A stretch of 10,587 nt of DNA from NCBI GenBank assembly GCA_003503995.1, contig DOCA01000224.1, forward strand, positions 1 through 10,587, read 5' to 3'. This DNA is from Holosporales bacterium (lineage in GTDB: Bacteria; Pseudomonadota; Alphaproteobacteria; Caedimonadales; UBA9215). A program made the translations under genes and the position numbers. Positions 1 through 6,182 of this stretch are shown piece after piece. Below the pieces are notes generated by a model, which was not told the DNA's origin, did not search any database, and worked only from the letters and a program-made list of their open reading frames with translations. Positions within the stretch are counted from its first letter, which is position 1. Each line of letters starts with the position of its first letter.

Positions 1-10
1 CATAAATTAA

Positions 11-691
11 CTTGACGGCGAAGAATTAACCCCTGAGAAAGTAGATTTTAACGATCTGTTAAAAACAAAAGGTGTAGAGTCAATAGTGGCTCGTATATCC
101 GAGCAAGTACCTGTGAAGATAGCCCCTCAGCTATCTCACAGGGAAAACCAAAAAGAGAAAAATGATGAAAAAACCCAAGATATCTCTTCAAATAAAAAAT
201 CAGCTCATAGCCTTGAGCCTAAACCAACAACAAGTCTCTCTCAAGACCAAGAGAAGTCTATGGAGAAAGTGGACAAGGAGGCTGTTTCTAGGGAGATAGC
301 AGGGGAAAGCGTCATCTCTAAGAAACAATCTATTGAGGAAATTTGGCAAGAGCAATTTAGAATCATGGAGGAAAAATCAGCCTCCAAAGATAAACCTGAA
401 CAAGTTATTGAGAATACCGTAGAGAAAGAAAGTTCCGATATAACCCTTTCTAGGGGGGAAGTAACGCCTCAAAAGAAAACACCTATTGAAGAAATATGGG
501 AAAACCAACTGAAAATCATGGAAGAAAGAGCATCTCCCAAGGTAAAGAAAGAGCCTTCAATCAATGAGATTTTAGCATCGCAGGGATATGATATGTCATC
601 GCCTGTTCAAAAAAATGAGCCTTCCACTTCTTCAAAATCTATAAAAGAGAAATCAAAAGAAATTGAACGCGATACGGGGATGGAATTTTAA
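11..691 (+). CDS. Charged, repeat-containing protein tail; possible C-terminus of a larger transfer protein
   Basis: The frame is open from position 11, right after a TAA at 8-10. The first usable start is GTG at 86, giving 201 residues. No enzymatic domain is visible. The protein is strongly hydrophilic (Lys, Glu, Ser, Gln) and probably disordered. It carries an internal duplication: SIEEIWQEQFRIMEE at residues 82-96 of the GTG-started protein is repeated as PIEEIWENQLKIMEE at 133-147, with a weaker third copy (SINEILASQGYDM) at 158-170. No Shine-Dalgarno precedes the GTG, and the 25 codons before it (including LTPEKVDFNDLL) look coding. I infer that this is the 3' end of a larger gene cut off by a frameshift or nonsense change near position 10, or by the window edge. 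With a coupling-protein gene downstream, a relaxase-type (TraA/MobA) C-terminal tail is one possibility, but no relaxase motif is present to prove it. Confidence 0.5.
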   Translation, partial: LDGEELTPEKVDFNDLLKTKGVESIVARISEQVPVKIAPQLSHRENQKEKNDEKTQDISSNKKSAHSLEPKPTTSLSQDQEKSMEKVDKEAVSREIAGESVISKKQSIEEIWQEQFRIMEEKSASKDKPEQVIENTVEKESSDITLSRGEVTPQKKTPIEEIWENQLKIMEERASPKVKKEPSINEILASQGYDMSSPVQKNEPSTSSKSIKEKSKEIERDTGMEF

Positions 692-870
692 GCTGTTGGC
701 TTAGTCCCAGAAACACTTGTTTTTGGAACATATCCATAAATTGATTGCATTCTTACTTTAAAGCCCATAAAGTATATCCCAAAACTAGTGCCAATTGAAA
801 AAGTACCAAAACACGATAATTTATTATTTTTGGGACTAATTTCATGGCAATTTATAGAAAAGGTAAAAAT
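692..870. promoter_or_regulatory. Non-coding region with repeated CCAAAAC half sites; candidate recombination (res-like) and promoter region of the resolvase
   Basis: A perfect 9-bp inverted repeat, TTAGTCCCA (701-709) and TGGGACTAA (831-839), bounds 139 bp without a gene. Inside it the motif CCA(A/G)AAAC recurs: CCAGAAAC 707-714, its inverted partner GTTTTTGG 719-726, CCAAAAC 779-785, CCAAAAC 806-812 and inverted TTTTTGG 827-833. The stretch 806-833 is therefore a 28-bp imperfect dyad, the usual length of a serine-resolvase dimer site, and 707-726 is a shorter dyad with 8 of 10 positions matching. A possible -35 (TTGAAA, 795-800) has no good -10 partner. Resolvase genes of Tn3-type systems usually lie just downstream of such multi-subsite regions. 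Binding by the neighbouring recombinase is inference. Confidence 0.35.
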
Positions 871-1431
871 ATGAAGTTTGGATATGCCCGCGTCTCAAAA
901 AATGAACAAAGTCTTGAGATTCAAATTCAGAAGCTAAAAGATGCAGGTTGCGAGGAAATCTTTACAGAAAAAGCATCGGGCGCAAAAGATAGTAGAGTAG
1001 AGCTAGCAAAATTATTAGATAAGCTACGTAAAGGCGATATTGTATATGTTGTTCGCCTAGACCGTCTTGGTAGGCGTATGTCAAAGCTCATAGAGCTAAT
1101 AAATCAATTCAAGGATGACGGGGTTGAATTTGTTTCGTTAGAAAACAATATTGATACAACAACTCCATTGGGCATGGTCCTTTTTAGTATGTGTGCTGCC
1201 TTTTCTGAAATGGAGCGTGAGCTGATCAGGGAACGCGTTAAAGCCGGACTTGATGCAGCACATAAAAAAGGGAGAAGAGGGGGAAGGCCTAAATCGATGA
1301 CAGATTCAAAATTTAAAATGCTACTCTCTTTAAAGAAGTCTGATGATTACTCAGTCACAGAAATGTGTAAAATGATTGATATTACGCGATCTGTATATTA
1401 TCGGGCAATAAATGAAAGTACGCAAATCTAA
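871..1431 (+). CDS. Serine site-specific recombinase (resolvase/DNA invertase family)
   Basis: This is a 186-residue small serine recombinase, the usual length for Tn3 resolvases and Gin/Hin-type invertases. The nucleophile is Ser9 in the N-terminal YARVS motif. Other family landmarks are RLDRLGR (62-68) with active-site arginines, the D-GVEFVSLENNIDTTTPLG segment (83-101), and EMERELIRERVKAGL (114-128), which begins the long dimer-interface E helix. A Gly/Arg-rich hinge (GRRGGRP, 134-140) leads to a C-terminal helix-turn-helix (about 160-181) that reads SVTEMCKMIDITRSVYYRA. ATG 871 is preferred over the upstream in-frame ATG 844 because it has an AGGT Shine-Dalgarno 6 nt away and puts the catalytic Ser at the family position. 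The gene looks intact. It lies outside the Tn3-family transposon that begins about 100 bp downstream, so it belongs to a different, perhaps partly lost, element. Whether it resolves or inverts DNA cannot be told from sequence. Confidence 0.93.
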   Translation: MKFGYARVSKNEQSLEIQIQKLKDAGCEEIFTEKASGAKDSRVELAKLLDKLRKGDIVYVVRLDRLGRRMSKLIELINQFKDDGVEFVSLENNIDTTTPLGMVLFSMCAAFSEMERELIRERVKAGLDAAHKKGRRGGRPKSMTDSKFKMLLSLKKSDDYSVTEMCKMIDITRSVYYRAINESTQI

Positions 1432-1497
1432 GTCTAAAAAACAGCGTTGAGAGCATTGGTCTTTCTATTTCATTCATGATCCACTTGCACTTTCAAG

Positions 1498-1539
1498 ATG
1501 TTTTTACTTAAGCATTATAGCCCATTCTATAAGGCCTAA
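1498..1539 (+). pseudogene. 5' remnant of the coupling-protein reading frame, cut by the transposon
   Basis: The short frame from ATG 1498 reads MFLLKHYSPFYKA and then stops at TAA 1537-1539, just inside the transposon end. If the transposon and one AGGCCT copy are removed, the frame continues FYKA-YWLGDVLMVYSLPAF into the coupling protein without a stop. The frame is closed upstream by TGA at 1477-1479, and there is no clear Shine-Dalgarno, so the native 5' end may itself have been lost or replaced. The rest of 1432-1531 shows no gene. Confidence 0.5.
1532..1537. repeat. Target-site duplication, left copy (AGGCCT)
   Basis: AGGCCT lies immediately outside the left terminal inverted repeat and recurs at the right end. 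Because the hexamer is its own reverse complement it also makes the inverted repeats seem six bases longer. Tn3-family elements normally duplicate 5 bp, so one of the six bases may belong to the element. Confidence 0.6.
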
Positions 1540-1579
1540 TACTAGGGTCCGTCAAACGGGAGGTCATCTCAAATTCAAA
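1538..1579 (+). repeat. Left terminal inverted repeat of the Tn3-family transposon
   Basis: Forty-two bases here match the reverse complement of 6115-6156 with a single mismatch (G at 1551 against T on the reverse complement at 6143). The repeat begins AATACTAGGGTCC and includes AAACGGGAGGTCATC. The GGGTC block, seven bases in, is like the GGGGTC start of typical Tn3-family repeats. Confidence 0.9.
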
Positions 1580-1792
1580 CCCTGTATTTTCTCAATTTTT
1601 TAAAATTCTTCTTACCTTTTTTCCCTATTTTTTATCAAAAACTCCGATATATAAAGTTCCGTTTTTAATTTTTGTTTAATTTCACGTTCAATTTTATTAA
1701 AAAATAAGTTGATTAAGATGAATAAGGGGCGTAAAAGTGCTTTATAAGTGCCTACATCAGGTGTTGTGAGAACAAAAAAAGGAGCAAGTTCG
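1580..1792. other. AT-rich leader of the transposon operon; no gene seen
   Basis: This stretch between the left inverted repeat and the first gene is very rich in T and A runs and has no supportable coding frame. A tyrosine-recombinase resolution site and the operon promoter would be expected here. I could not pick out a convincing -35/-10 pair: TATATAAA at 1648-1655 and TTTATAA at 1741-1747 are the best -10-like strings and neither has a well-placed -35. No strong dyad symmetry was found. Confidence 0.4.
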
Positions 1793-2386
1793 ATGGGCCA
1801 AAATATTTATCAATTCAAAATTTTGTTACAAAGAAGTAACCCGCCAATCTGGCGCCAGATTCAAGTTCCAGAACATTATAGCTTTTGGGATCTACATATT
1901 GCCATCCAAGACAGTATGGGCTGGTTAGATTGTCATTTACATCACTTTCATATGAATCATCCAACGACTTTGGGTAAGAAATATATTGCTATTCCTGATG
2001 ATGCAGGTTGGAGCGATGTTGATATTTCAGCATCTTGGGATACTAAAATTTCTTCTTATTTTTCATTAAAGAACCCACAAGCAGAATATGTTTATGATTT
2101 TGGTGATAATTGGGAGCATCTTGTTACCCTTGAAAAAATCTTTCCCTCTGAGAAAGAGCAAACATACCCTCGGTGCATCAAAGGAAAACGTGCTTGCCCT
2201 CCTGAGGATTGTGGTGGAATTTGGGGCTATGAAGATCTCTTAGGTATTTTATCCGATCCTAAACATGAAGAATATGCTGACCGTTTAGAATGGCTTGGCA
2301 ATGATTTTAATGCAGAGAGCTTTGATCCAAAGAGTGTTGTTTTTAATGATCCTAAGAAGCGTTTTGATGTTTTGTTTGATGGGTGA
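1793..2386 (+). CDS. Plasmid pRiA4b ORF-3 family protein (transposon passenger)
   Basis: The 197-residue protein matches the pRiA4b ORF-3/IS1096 TnpR-like family (PF07929 type), which spans nearly its whole length. Hallmarks are the N-terminal YQFKILLQRSNPPIWRQ followed by VPEHYSFWDLHIAIQDSMGW, then HLHHFHM, a central YVYDFGDNWEHLVTLEKI block, and a Cys-containing segment CIKGKRACPPEDCGGIWGY that leads into YADRLEWLG-DFNAESFD. The Cys/His content suggests metal binding, but this is unproven. ATG 1793 is chosen over GTG 1748 because GGAG lies 8 nt upstream and the family starts at this point. The gene is 3 nt upstream of the transposase and should be co-transcribed with it. The biochemical role of the family is not established. 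Its members are repeatedly found on plasmids and transposons, so an accessory or regulatory transposition role is possible. Confidence 0.85.
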   Translation: MGQNIYQFKILLQRSNPPIWRQIQVPEHYSFWDLHIAIQDSMGWLDCHLHHFHMNHPTTLGKKYIAIPDDAGWSDVDISASWDTKISSYFSLKNPQAEYVYDFGDNWEHLVTLEKIFPSEKEQTYPRCIKGKRACPPEDCGGIWGYEDLLGILSDPKHEEYADRLEWLGNDFNAESFDPKSVVFNDPKKRFDVLFDG

Positions 2387-2389
2387 AGC

Positions 2390-5300
2390 TTGGATATAAA
2401 AAACCCACCCTTAGACGTAAAAAGGGTTGATCAAAATCCTCAGAGATCTCTTTTATTAAGTGAGAATATGCTTTGTTTTATCCAAGAAGTTTCAAATCAC
2501 AACAGAGGATATTTAAAACACAAATTACCCCTTGCACTTTTATTGAAATTCTACGAGCGCGAGGGCCGGCCACTTTTAAATTCAGACCTTATTCCCTTGG
2601 ATCTTTTAACATCCCTTTCTGTGCAACTAGATTGCGACATTGAAGACTGCGAGAGCTTTGATTGGGAAGGGAGTACATCCAAACGATTCCGTCAAAAGAT
2701 TCGCAGATTTTTAGGTTATAGAAAAGCAAAACTATCGGATGTAGAGAGGCTAACGGATCATCTGATTCAAAGAATTTCTGATGATGGGTTAACCCTTGCT
2801 CAATGTAGAGTTGAAGCAGGATTTTATTTAAAATATCAAAAGCTTGAGCCTTATAAATCTGATGTGATGGAGACACGAGTTAGATCAGCTTACCACAATT
2901 TTGAAAGTAACTTTTTCAATTTTATTTCAAACTCATTATCACAGCATTCTAAAGCATCCCTTGATAAGCTTGTTGAGTCTTCAAACGATTTACCAATTAA
3001 GCAAACAGCCACAACTTTTGAATTGCGTCATATAAAGAAAGAAACAAAAGGGGCTCGTAAGAAGAACATTGATTTTGAAATTAAAAAATTGCATCGCTTA
3101 GAAGAGCTTGAACTGCCCAAAGATTTATTCCAAGGATTTTCTAGCAAGCTTATTAAAAAGTATTTTTCAAGAATTGGAGGAGAGTTTCCAAGCGACATCA
3201 AAGCTCATTCAGACACGGCTCGGCTCGCTACACTTTCTGCTTTTTGTCATCATCGCTCACAACAAATAACAGATACCCTGGTTGACCAATTTAAGAAAAT
3301 GATTCACCGGGTAAGGACAAATTCGGAAACGTCCTTGAAAGACTCTATCCTCAAGAGCGTTAAGCGTGTTGAGGGAAAGTTTGATATTTTGTATTCCTTG
3401 GCTGAGCTTTCTTTGGAGTCACCAGAGGGTAAAATTGAAGAGGTCATTTACCCAAAGGTAAGCGCCTCTACCCTCAATAAGTTAGTCAAAGAACTGAAAC
3501 ACAAGGGAAGCTGGTACACTTATAATGTTAACAAAAATATGTATGCTTCCTACGCCCACTCTGCGCGGTCAGTTCTATTTTCTATTTTAGATATGTTGGA
3601 TATTAAATCCCAGAATCCTGCCCAGACGCCAATTTTGAAGTCCCTTTCCCTCATTAAGAAATACAAAGATAGCACTGATCAATACTTTCCACCCTCTGAG
3701 GATATTCCCGTAGACGGACTTATATCTGATTCTTGGAGTGACCTTGTGTTAATAGAAAATGAGGGTGGAGCCCCCCTCATCAACCGCTTTAATTATGAAA
3801 TGGCTATTTTTGAGGTTTTGAGCTCGAAGCTTACATTTAAGGATGTTTGGGTTGAGGGAGCGTATCGTTACCGTGATCCAGATTCAGATGTGCCGGCTGA
3901 TTTTTATGAGAAAAAAGAAGCCTACTTCAAAGAGTTAGGGTTACCTTTAAATCCTGATGACTTTATAAAACCTCTCCAAGAAAAGATGGCTCAAAAGCTA
4001 CAAAACCTTAATGACACTCTCCCTTTCAACACGAAGATTAAAATTCTTAAACGAAAAAATAAGAGCCATATAAAAGTTTCCCCATCGGTACCGCAGGAAG
4101 AACCAACAAATCTTGTTTTACTGAAAAATGAGATTCACAAACGGTGGCCCATTGTGAATTTGCTAGATCTCCTTAAGGAAACCAACGACAGGACCACCTT
4201 TACGCAGCATTTTAAAACTATTGCAGCCAACCAAAAACTGACCAATGAAACTCTTAGCAAGAGACTTCTGTTATGTCTGTGTGCCCTTGGAAACAATACG
4301 GGCCTGAAGCGCATGAGTGCAAGCAATGGTGACGAAAACTATTCAGACCTGTGCTATATAAAGCGCCGTTTCATTAACGCTGAAAACCTCCGAAATGCCC
4401 TTGTTGATATTATCAATGCGACCATAGACATCAGAGATCCAAAAATATGGGGTGTGGCTAGCACAGGGTGTGCCTGTGACTCAAAGCAGCTCGGTTCGTG
4501 GATGGGCAATATCATGTCGAGTTGGCATCCAAGATACAAAGACTATGGGGTCATGGTTTATTGGCATGTAGACACAAACTCTCTGTGTATTTATTCCCAG
4601 TTAAAAAACTGCACCTCGTCAGAGGTAGCTTCTATGCTAGAGGGCGTATTGCGTCATTCTACAAAAATGAATATGACTAAAACATACACCGATACCCATG
4701 GTCAAAGCACTCTGGGTTTTGCGTTCTCTGAACTTTTGAAAGTTGATCTTCTTCCTCGCATTAAAAGGATTCATGTCCAGAAACTTCATGTGGCCTTTCC
4801 AGAAGAAAAAAAGAAATATCCTCACATAAAGGACATCTTGGATGCCCCCATAAACTGGGATTTAATCCGTGAGCAATATGATGAAATGGTCAAATATACA
4901 GCGGCTTTGAAAAAAGGGACTGCTGAAACCGATGTCCTCTTGAAGCGATTTAGCCAAGACAATTATAAGCATCCAACCTACCAAGCCCTCATGGAGTTGG
5001 GAAAAGCCAACAAGACCATTTTCCTTTGTCGTTATCTCTCGGATGAAAATCTCCGTATTGAAATTAATGCTTCCTTAAATATTGTGGAGCGCGTTAACGG
5101 TGTCGTTGATTTTTTGTTCTTCGGAAAACTTGGGGAAGTATCAACAAACAACACTGTAGACCAAGAAATCACCATCCTGTCCTTGCAGCTCCTGCAAGTA
5201 TGTATGGTCTATATCAATACCCTTATGATCCAAGAAGTTCTCAAGGATCCTGCTTGGAAAGATAAATTTACCCCTGAAGATTGGCGGGCTTTAACGCCTC

Positions 5301-5437
5301 TCATCCACGCTCACATAAATCCTTATGGGCTCTTCCCTTTGGATATGAACAAAAGCCTCGACATAGAACGAGCAAAAACCCAACCCTCGGAAAATGAAAA
5401 TGAAAATGAAAATGACCTTTACCAGAACGCCGCCTAA
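2390..5437 (+). CDS. tnpA: Tn3-family transposase TnpA
   Basis: The 1015-residue protein has the usual length of Tn3 transposases and catalyses replicative transposition by nicking element ends and joining them to target DNA. The N-terminal third (about 15-170) matches the DUF4158 DNA-binding region, with LPLALLLKFYEREGRPL and FLGYRKAKLSDVERLTDHL. The DDE_Tnp_Tn3 catalytic region runs from about 588 (NLLDLLKETNDRTTFTQHF) to 985. The probable triad is Asp697 (CDSKQ, where relatives have SDGQ), Asp768 (TDTHG) and Glu900 (LNIVERVN, where relatives have LNKGEARN), spaced as in Tn3 TnpA. The start is TTG 2390, only 3 nt after the previous stop and preceded by GGGTGA. The next Met (residue 27) would remove the beginning of the N-terminal domain. 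The C-terminus ends in a repetitive ENENENEND run encoded by a GAAAAT repeat and overlaps the recombinase by 44 nt. There is no frameshift. Confidence 0.96.
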   Translation: MDIKNPPLDVKRVDQNPQRSLLLSENMLCFIQEVSNHNRGYLKHKLPLALLLKFYEREGRPLLNSDLIPLDLLTSLSVQLDCDIEDCESFDWEGSTSKRFRQKIRRFLGYRKAKLSDVERLTDHLIQRISDDGLTLAQCRVEAGFYLKYQKLEPYKSDVMETRVRSAYHNFESNFFNFISNSLSQHSKASLDKLVESSNDLPIKQTATTFELRHIKKETKGARKKNIDFEIKKLHRLEELELPKDLFQGFSSKLIKKYFSRIGGEFPSDIKAHSDTARLATLSAFCHHRSQQITDTLVDQFKKMIHRVRTNSETSLKDSILKSVKRVEGKFDILYSLAELSLESPEGKIEEVIYPKVSASTLNKLVKELKHKGSWYTYNVNKNMYASYAHSARSVLFSILDMLDIKSQNPAQTPILKSLSLIKKYKDSTDQYFPPSEDIPVDGLISDSWSDLVLIENEGGAPLINRFNYEMAIFEVLSSKLTFKDVWVEGAYRYRDPDSDVPADFYEKKEAYFKELGLPLNPDDFIKPLQEKMAQKLQNLNDTLPFNTKIKILKRKNKSHIKVSPSVPQEEPTNLVLLKNEIHKRWPIVNLLDLLKETNDRTTFTQHFKTIAANQKLTNETLSKRLLLCLCALGNNTGLKRMSASNGDENYSDLCYIKRRFINAENLRNALVDIINATIDIRDPKIWGVASTGCACDSKQLGSWMGNIMSSWHPRYKDYGVMVYWHVDTNSLCIYSQLKNCTSSEVASMLEGVLRHSTKMNMTKTYTDTHGQSTLGFAFSELLKVDLLPRIKRIHVQKLHVAFPEEKKKYPHIKDILDAPINWDLIREQYDEMVKYTAALKKGTAETDVLLKRFSQDNYKHPTYQALMELGKANKTIFLCRYLSDENLRIEINASLNIVERVNGVVDFLFFGKLGEVSTNNTVDQEITILSLQLLQVCMVYINTLMIQEVLKDPAWKDKFTPEDWRALTPLIHAHINPYGLFPLDMNKSLDIERAKTQPSENENENENDLYQNAA
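5390..5413 (+). repeat. GAAAAT x4 hexanucleotide microsatellite in the tnpA/recombinase overlap
   Basis: Four tandem GAAAAT units encode (Glu-Asn)n in the transposase frame and (Met-Lys)n in the recombinase frame. They supply four in-frame ATG codons (5394, 5400, 5406, 5412) for the recombinase. Gain or loss of a unit would keep both reading frames. Confidence 0.85.
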
Positions 5438-6119
5438 GCAAAAAGCAAAAAAGATCGCAAGAGAGATCAAAAAGGAAAATCCTGATTATAATTACATCAG
5501 CGACTTGTTTCGCCATATTCGCCTAGAGCTCAATATACCAAAGGAACAGAAGCCAAAGAAACTTCCTTATGTTCCAACGGAAGAAGAAATCCATCGCTTC
5601 TATAACGCTATTTGGGAAGCTAAAAATATGAAGCATATGTTGATTATCAAAACCCTTATTTATACAGGAGCACGCGTCAGCGAACTTGTGAACATTAAAA
5701 TTGAGGATATTGATTTTGATCTTTGTCAAATCAGAATCAATGAGGGAAAAGGAAAAAAGGATAGAATAGTTCCCTTTCCACAACCATTTAAAGAAGTTTT
5801 AGCCATGCATGCACAAAATATGAAGGAAAAAGGAGGAACACATCTCTTTGAGTCTTCTTGGAAGAGAGCATATACAACGCGAGGAATTCGAAAAGTTTTG
5901 GAAGGTTATACAAAAGCAGCCGGCATTGAGCACTCGATCTCACCTCATAAACTGAGACACTTCTTGTTCACGTGGTTGAAGAGAAAAGGTATTGGAGATG
6001 CCTTTATACAACCTTATTCAGGCCATGAAAGCCGCCAATCCCTTGAGGTTTATTCGAAACTATCCCTCAAAGATGCACAAAAGGAATACGCCGAAGCTAT
6101 GAAAAAATTTCCTATTTGA
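5394..6119 (+). CDS. Tyrosine recombinase (phage-integrase family), probable transposon cointegrate resolvase
   Basis: The 241-residue protein carries the tyrosine recombinase catalytic domain with all expected residues: Arg94 in TGARVSEL, the beta-hairpin Lys in GKGKKDR, His185 and Arg188 in HKLRH, His211 in SGHES and the nucleophile Tyr220 in EVYSKLS. The N-terminal core-binding domain is short: only about 60 residues precede the catalytic domain, where XerC/D or TnpI-type enzymes have about 100. Translation can start at any of four in-frame ATGs in the GAAAAT repeat (5394-5412). No strong Shine-Dalgarno is visible, so coupling to tnpA, with which it overlaps by 44 nt, is likely. The last sense codon and the TGA stop (6117-6119) lie inside the right terminal inverted repeat. 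By analogy with Tn4430-type elements it probably resolves cointegrates. A role as an integrase for gene capture is an alternative. Confidence 0.88.
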   Translation: MKMKMKMTFTRTPPKQKAKKIAREIKKENPDYNYISDLFRHIRLELNIPKEQKPKKLPYVPTEEEIHRFYNAIWEAKNMKHMLIIKTLIYTGARVSELVNIKIEDIDFDLCQIRINEGKGKKDRIVPFPQPFKEVLAMHAQNMKEKGGTHLFESSWKRAYTTRGIRKVLEGYTKAAGIEHSISPHKLRHFLFTWLKRKGIGDAFIQPYSGHESRQSLEVYSKLSLKDAQKEYAEAMKKFPI

Positions 6120-6156
6120 ATTTGAGATGACCTCCCGTTTGAAGGACCCTAGTATT
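6115..6156 (-). repeat. Right terminal inverted repeat of the Tn3-family transposon
   Basis: This is the reverse complement of 1538-1579 with one mismatch at 6143. Its inner five bases encode the end of the last sense codon and the stop of the tyrosine recombinase gene. Confidence 0.9.
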
Positions 6157-6162
6157 AGGCCT
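6157..6162. repeat. Target-site duplication, right copy (AGGCCT)
   Basis: This is the same hexamer as 1532-1537. It begins the segment where the coupling-protein frame resumes (AYWLGDVLMVYS). Confidence 0.6.
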
Positions 6163-6182
6163 ATTGGCTGGGGGACGTTTTG

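Larger units (their letters stand above)
1538..6156 (+). mobile_element. Complete Tn3-family transposon with tyrosine recombinase and pRiA4b ORF-3-type passenger
   Basis: A 4.6-kb element is bounded by long terminal inverted repeats and contains three co-directional genes: a pRiA4b ORF-3-family protein (1793-2386), a Tn3 transposase (2390-5437) and a tyrosine recombinase (5394-6119). The gaps are 3 nt and an overlap of 44 nt, so they probably form one operon. All three frames are intact and the transposase keeps its D-D-E triad, so the element is likely functional or recently inserted. AGGCCT flanks both ends as a direct repeat. No serine resolvase gene lies within the element, and the tyrosine recombinase is the probable cointegrate-resolving enzyme, as in TnpI-carrying members of the family. 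The exact end is uncertain by about one base at each side because of the palindromic target. Confidence 0.88.

Noticed and set aside
844..870. ATG 844 as the start of the serine recombinase
   Set aside because: It would add nine residues before the conserved KFGYARVS start, and the Shine-Dalgarno fits ATG 871.
1532..1537. Counting AGGCCT as part of a 48-bp terminal inverted repeat
   Set aside because: The hexamer is palindromic and works equally as a direct repeat. Treating it as target duplication restores the coupling-protein frame, and no other flanking duplication is found outside it.
1748..1792. GTG 1748 as the start of the pRiA4b ORF-3 gene
   Set aside because: The 15 extra residues do not look like the family, and ATG 1793 has GGAG at ideal spacing.
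2589..2876. Minus-strand frame inside tnpA, and similar short frames at 4135-4326, 4354-4539 and 4637-4825
   Set aside because: They lie entirely within the well-supported transposase and have no recognisable protein features or start signals.
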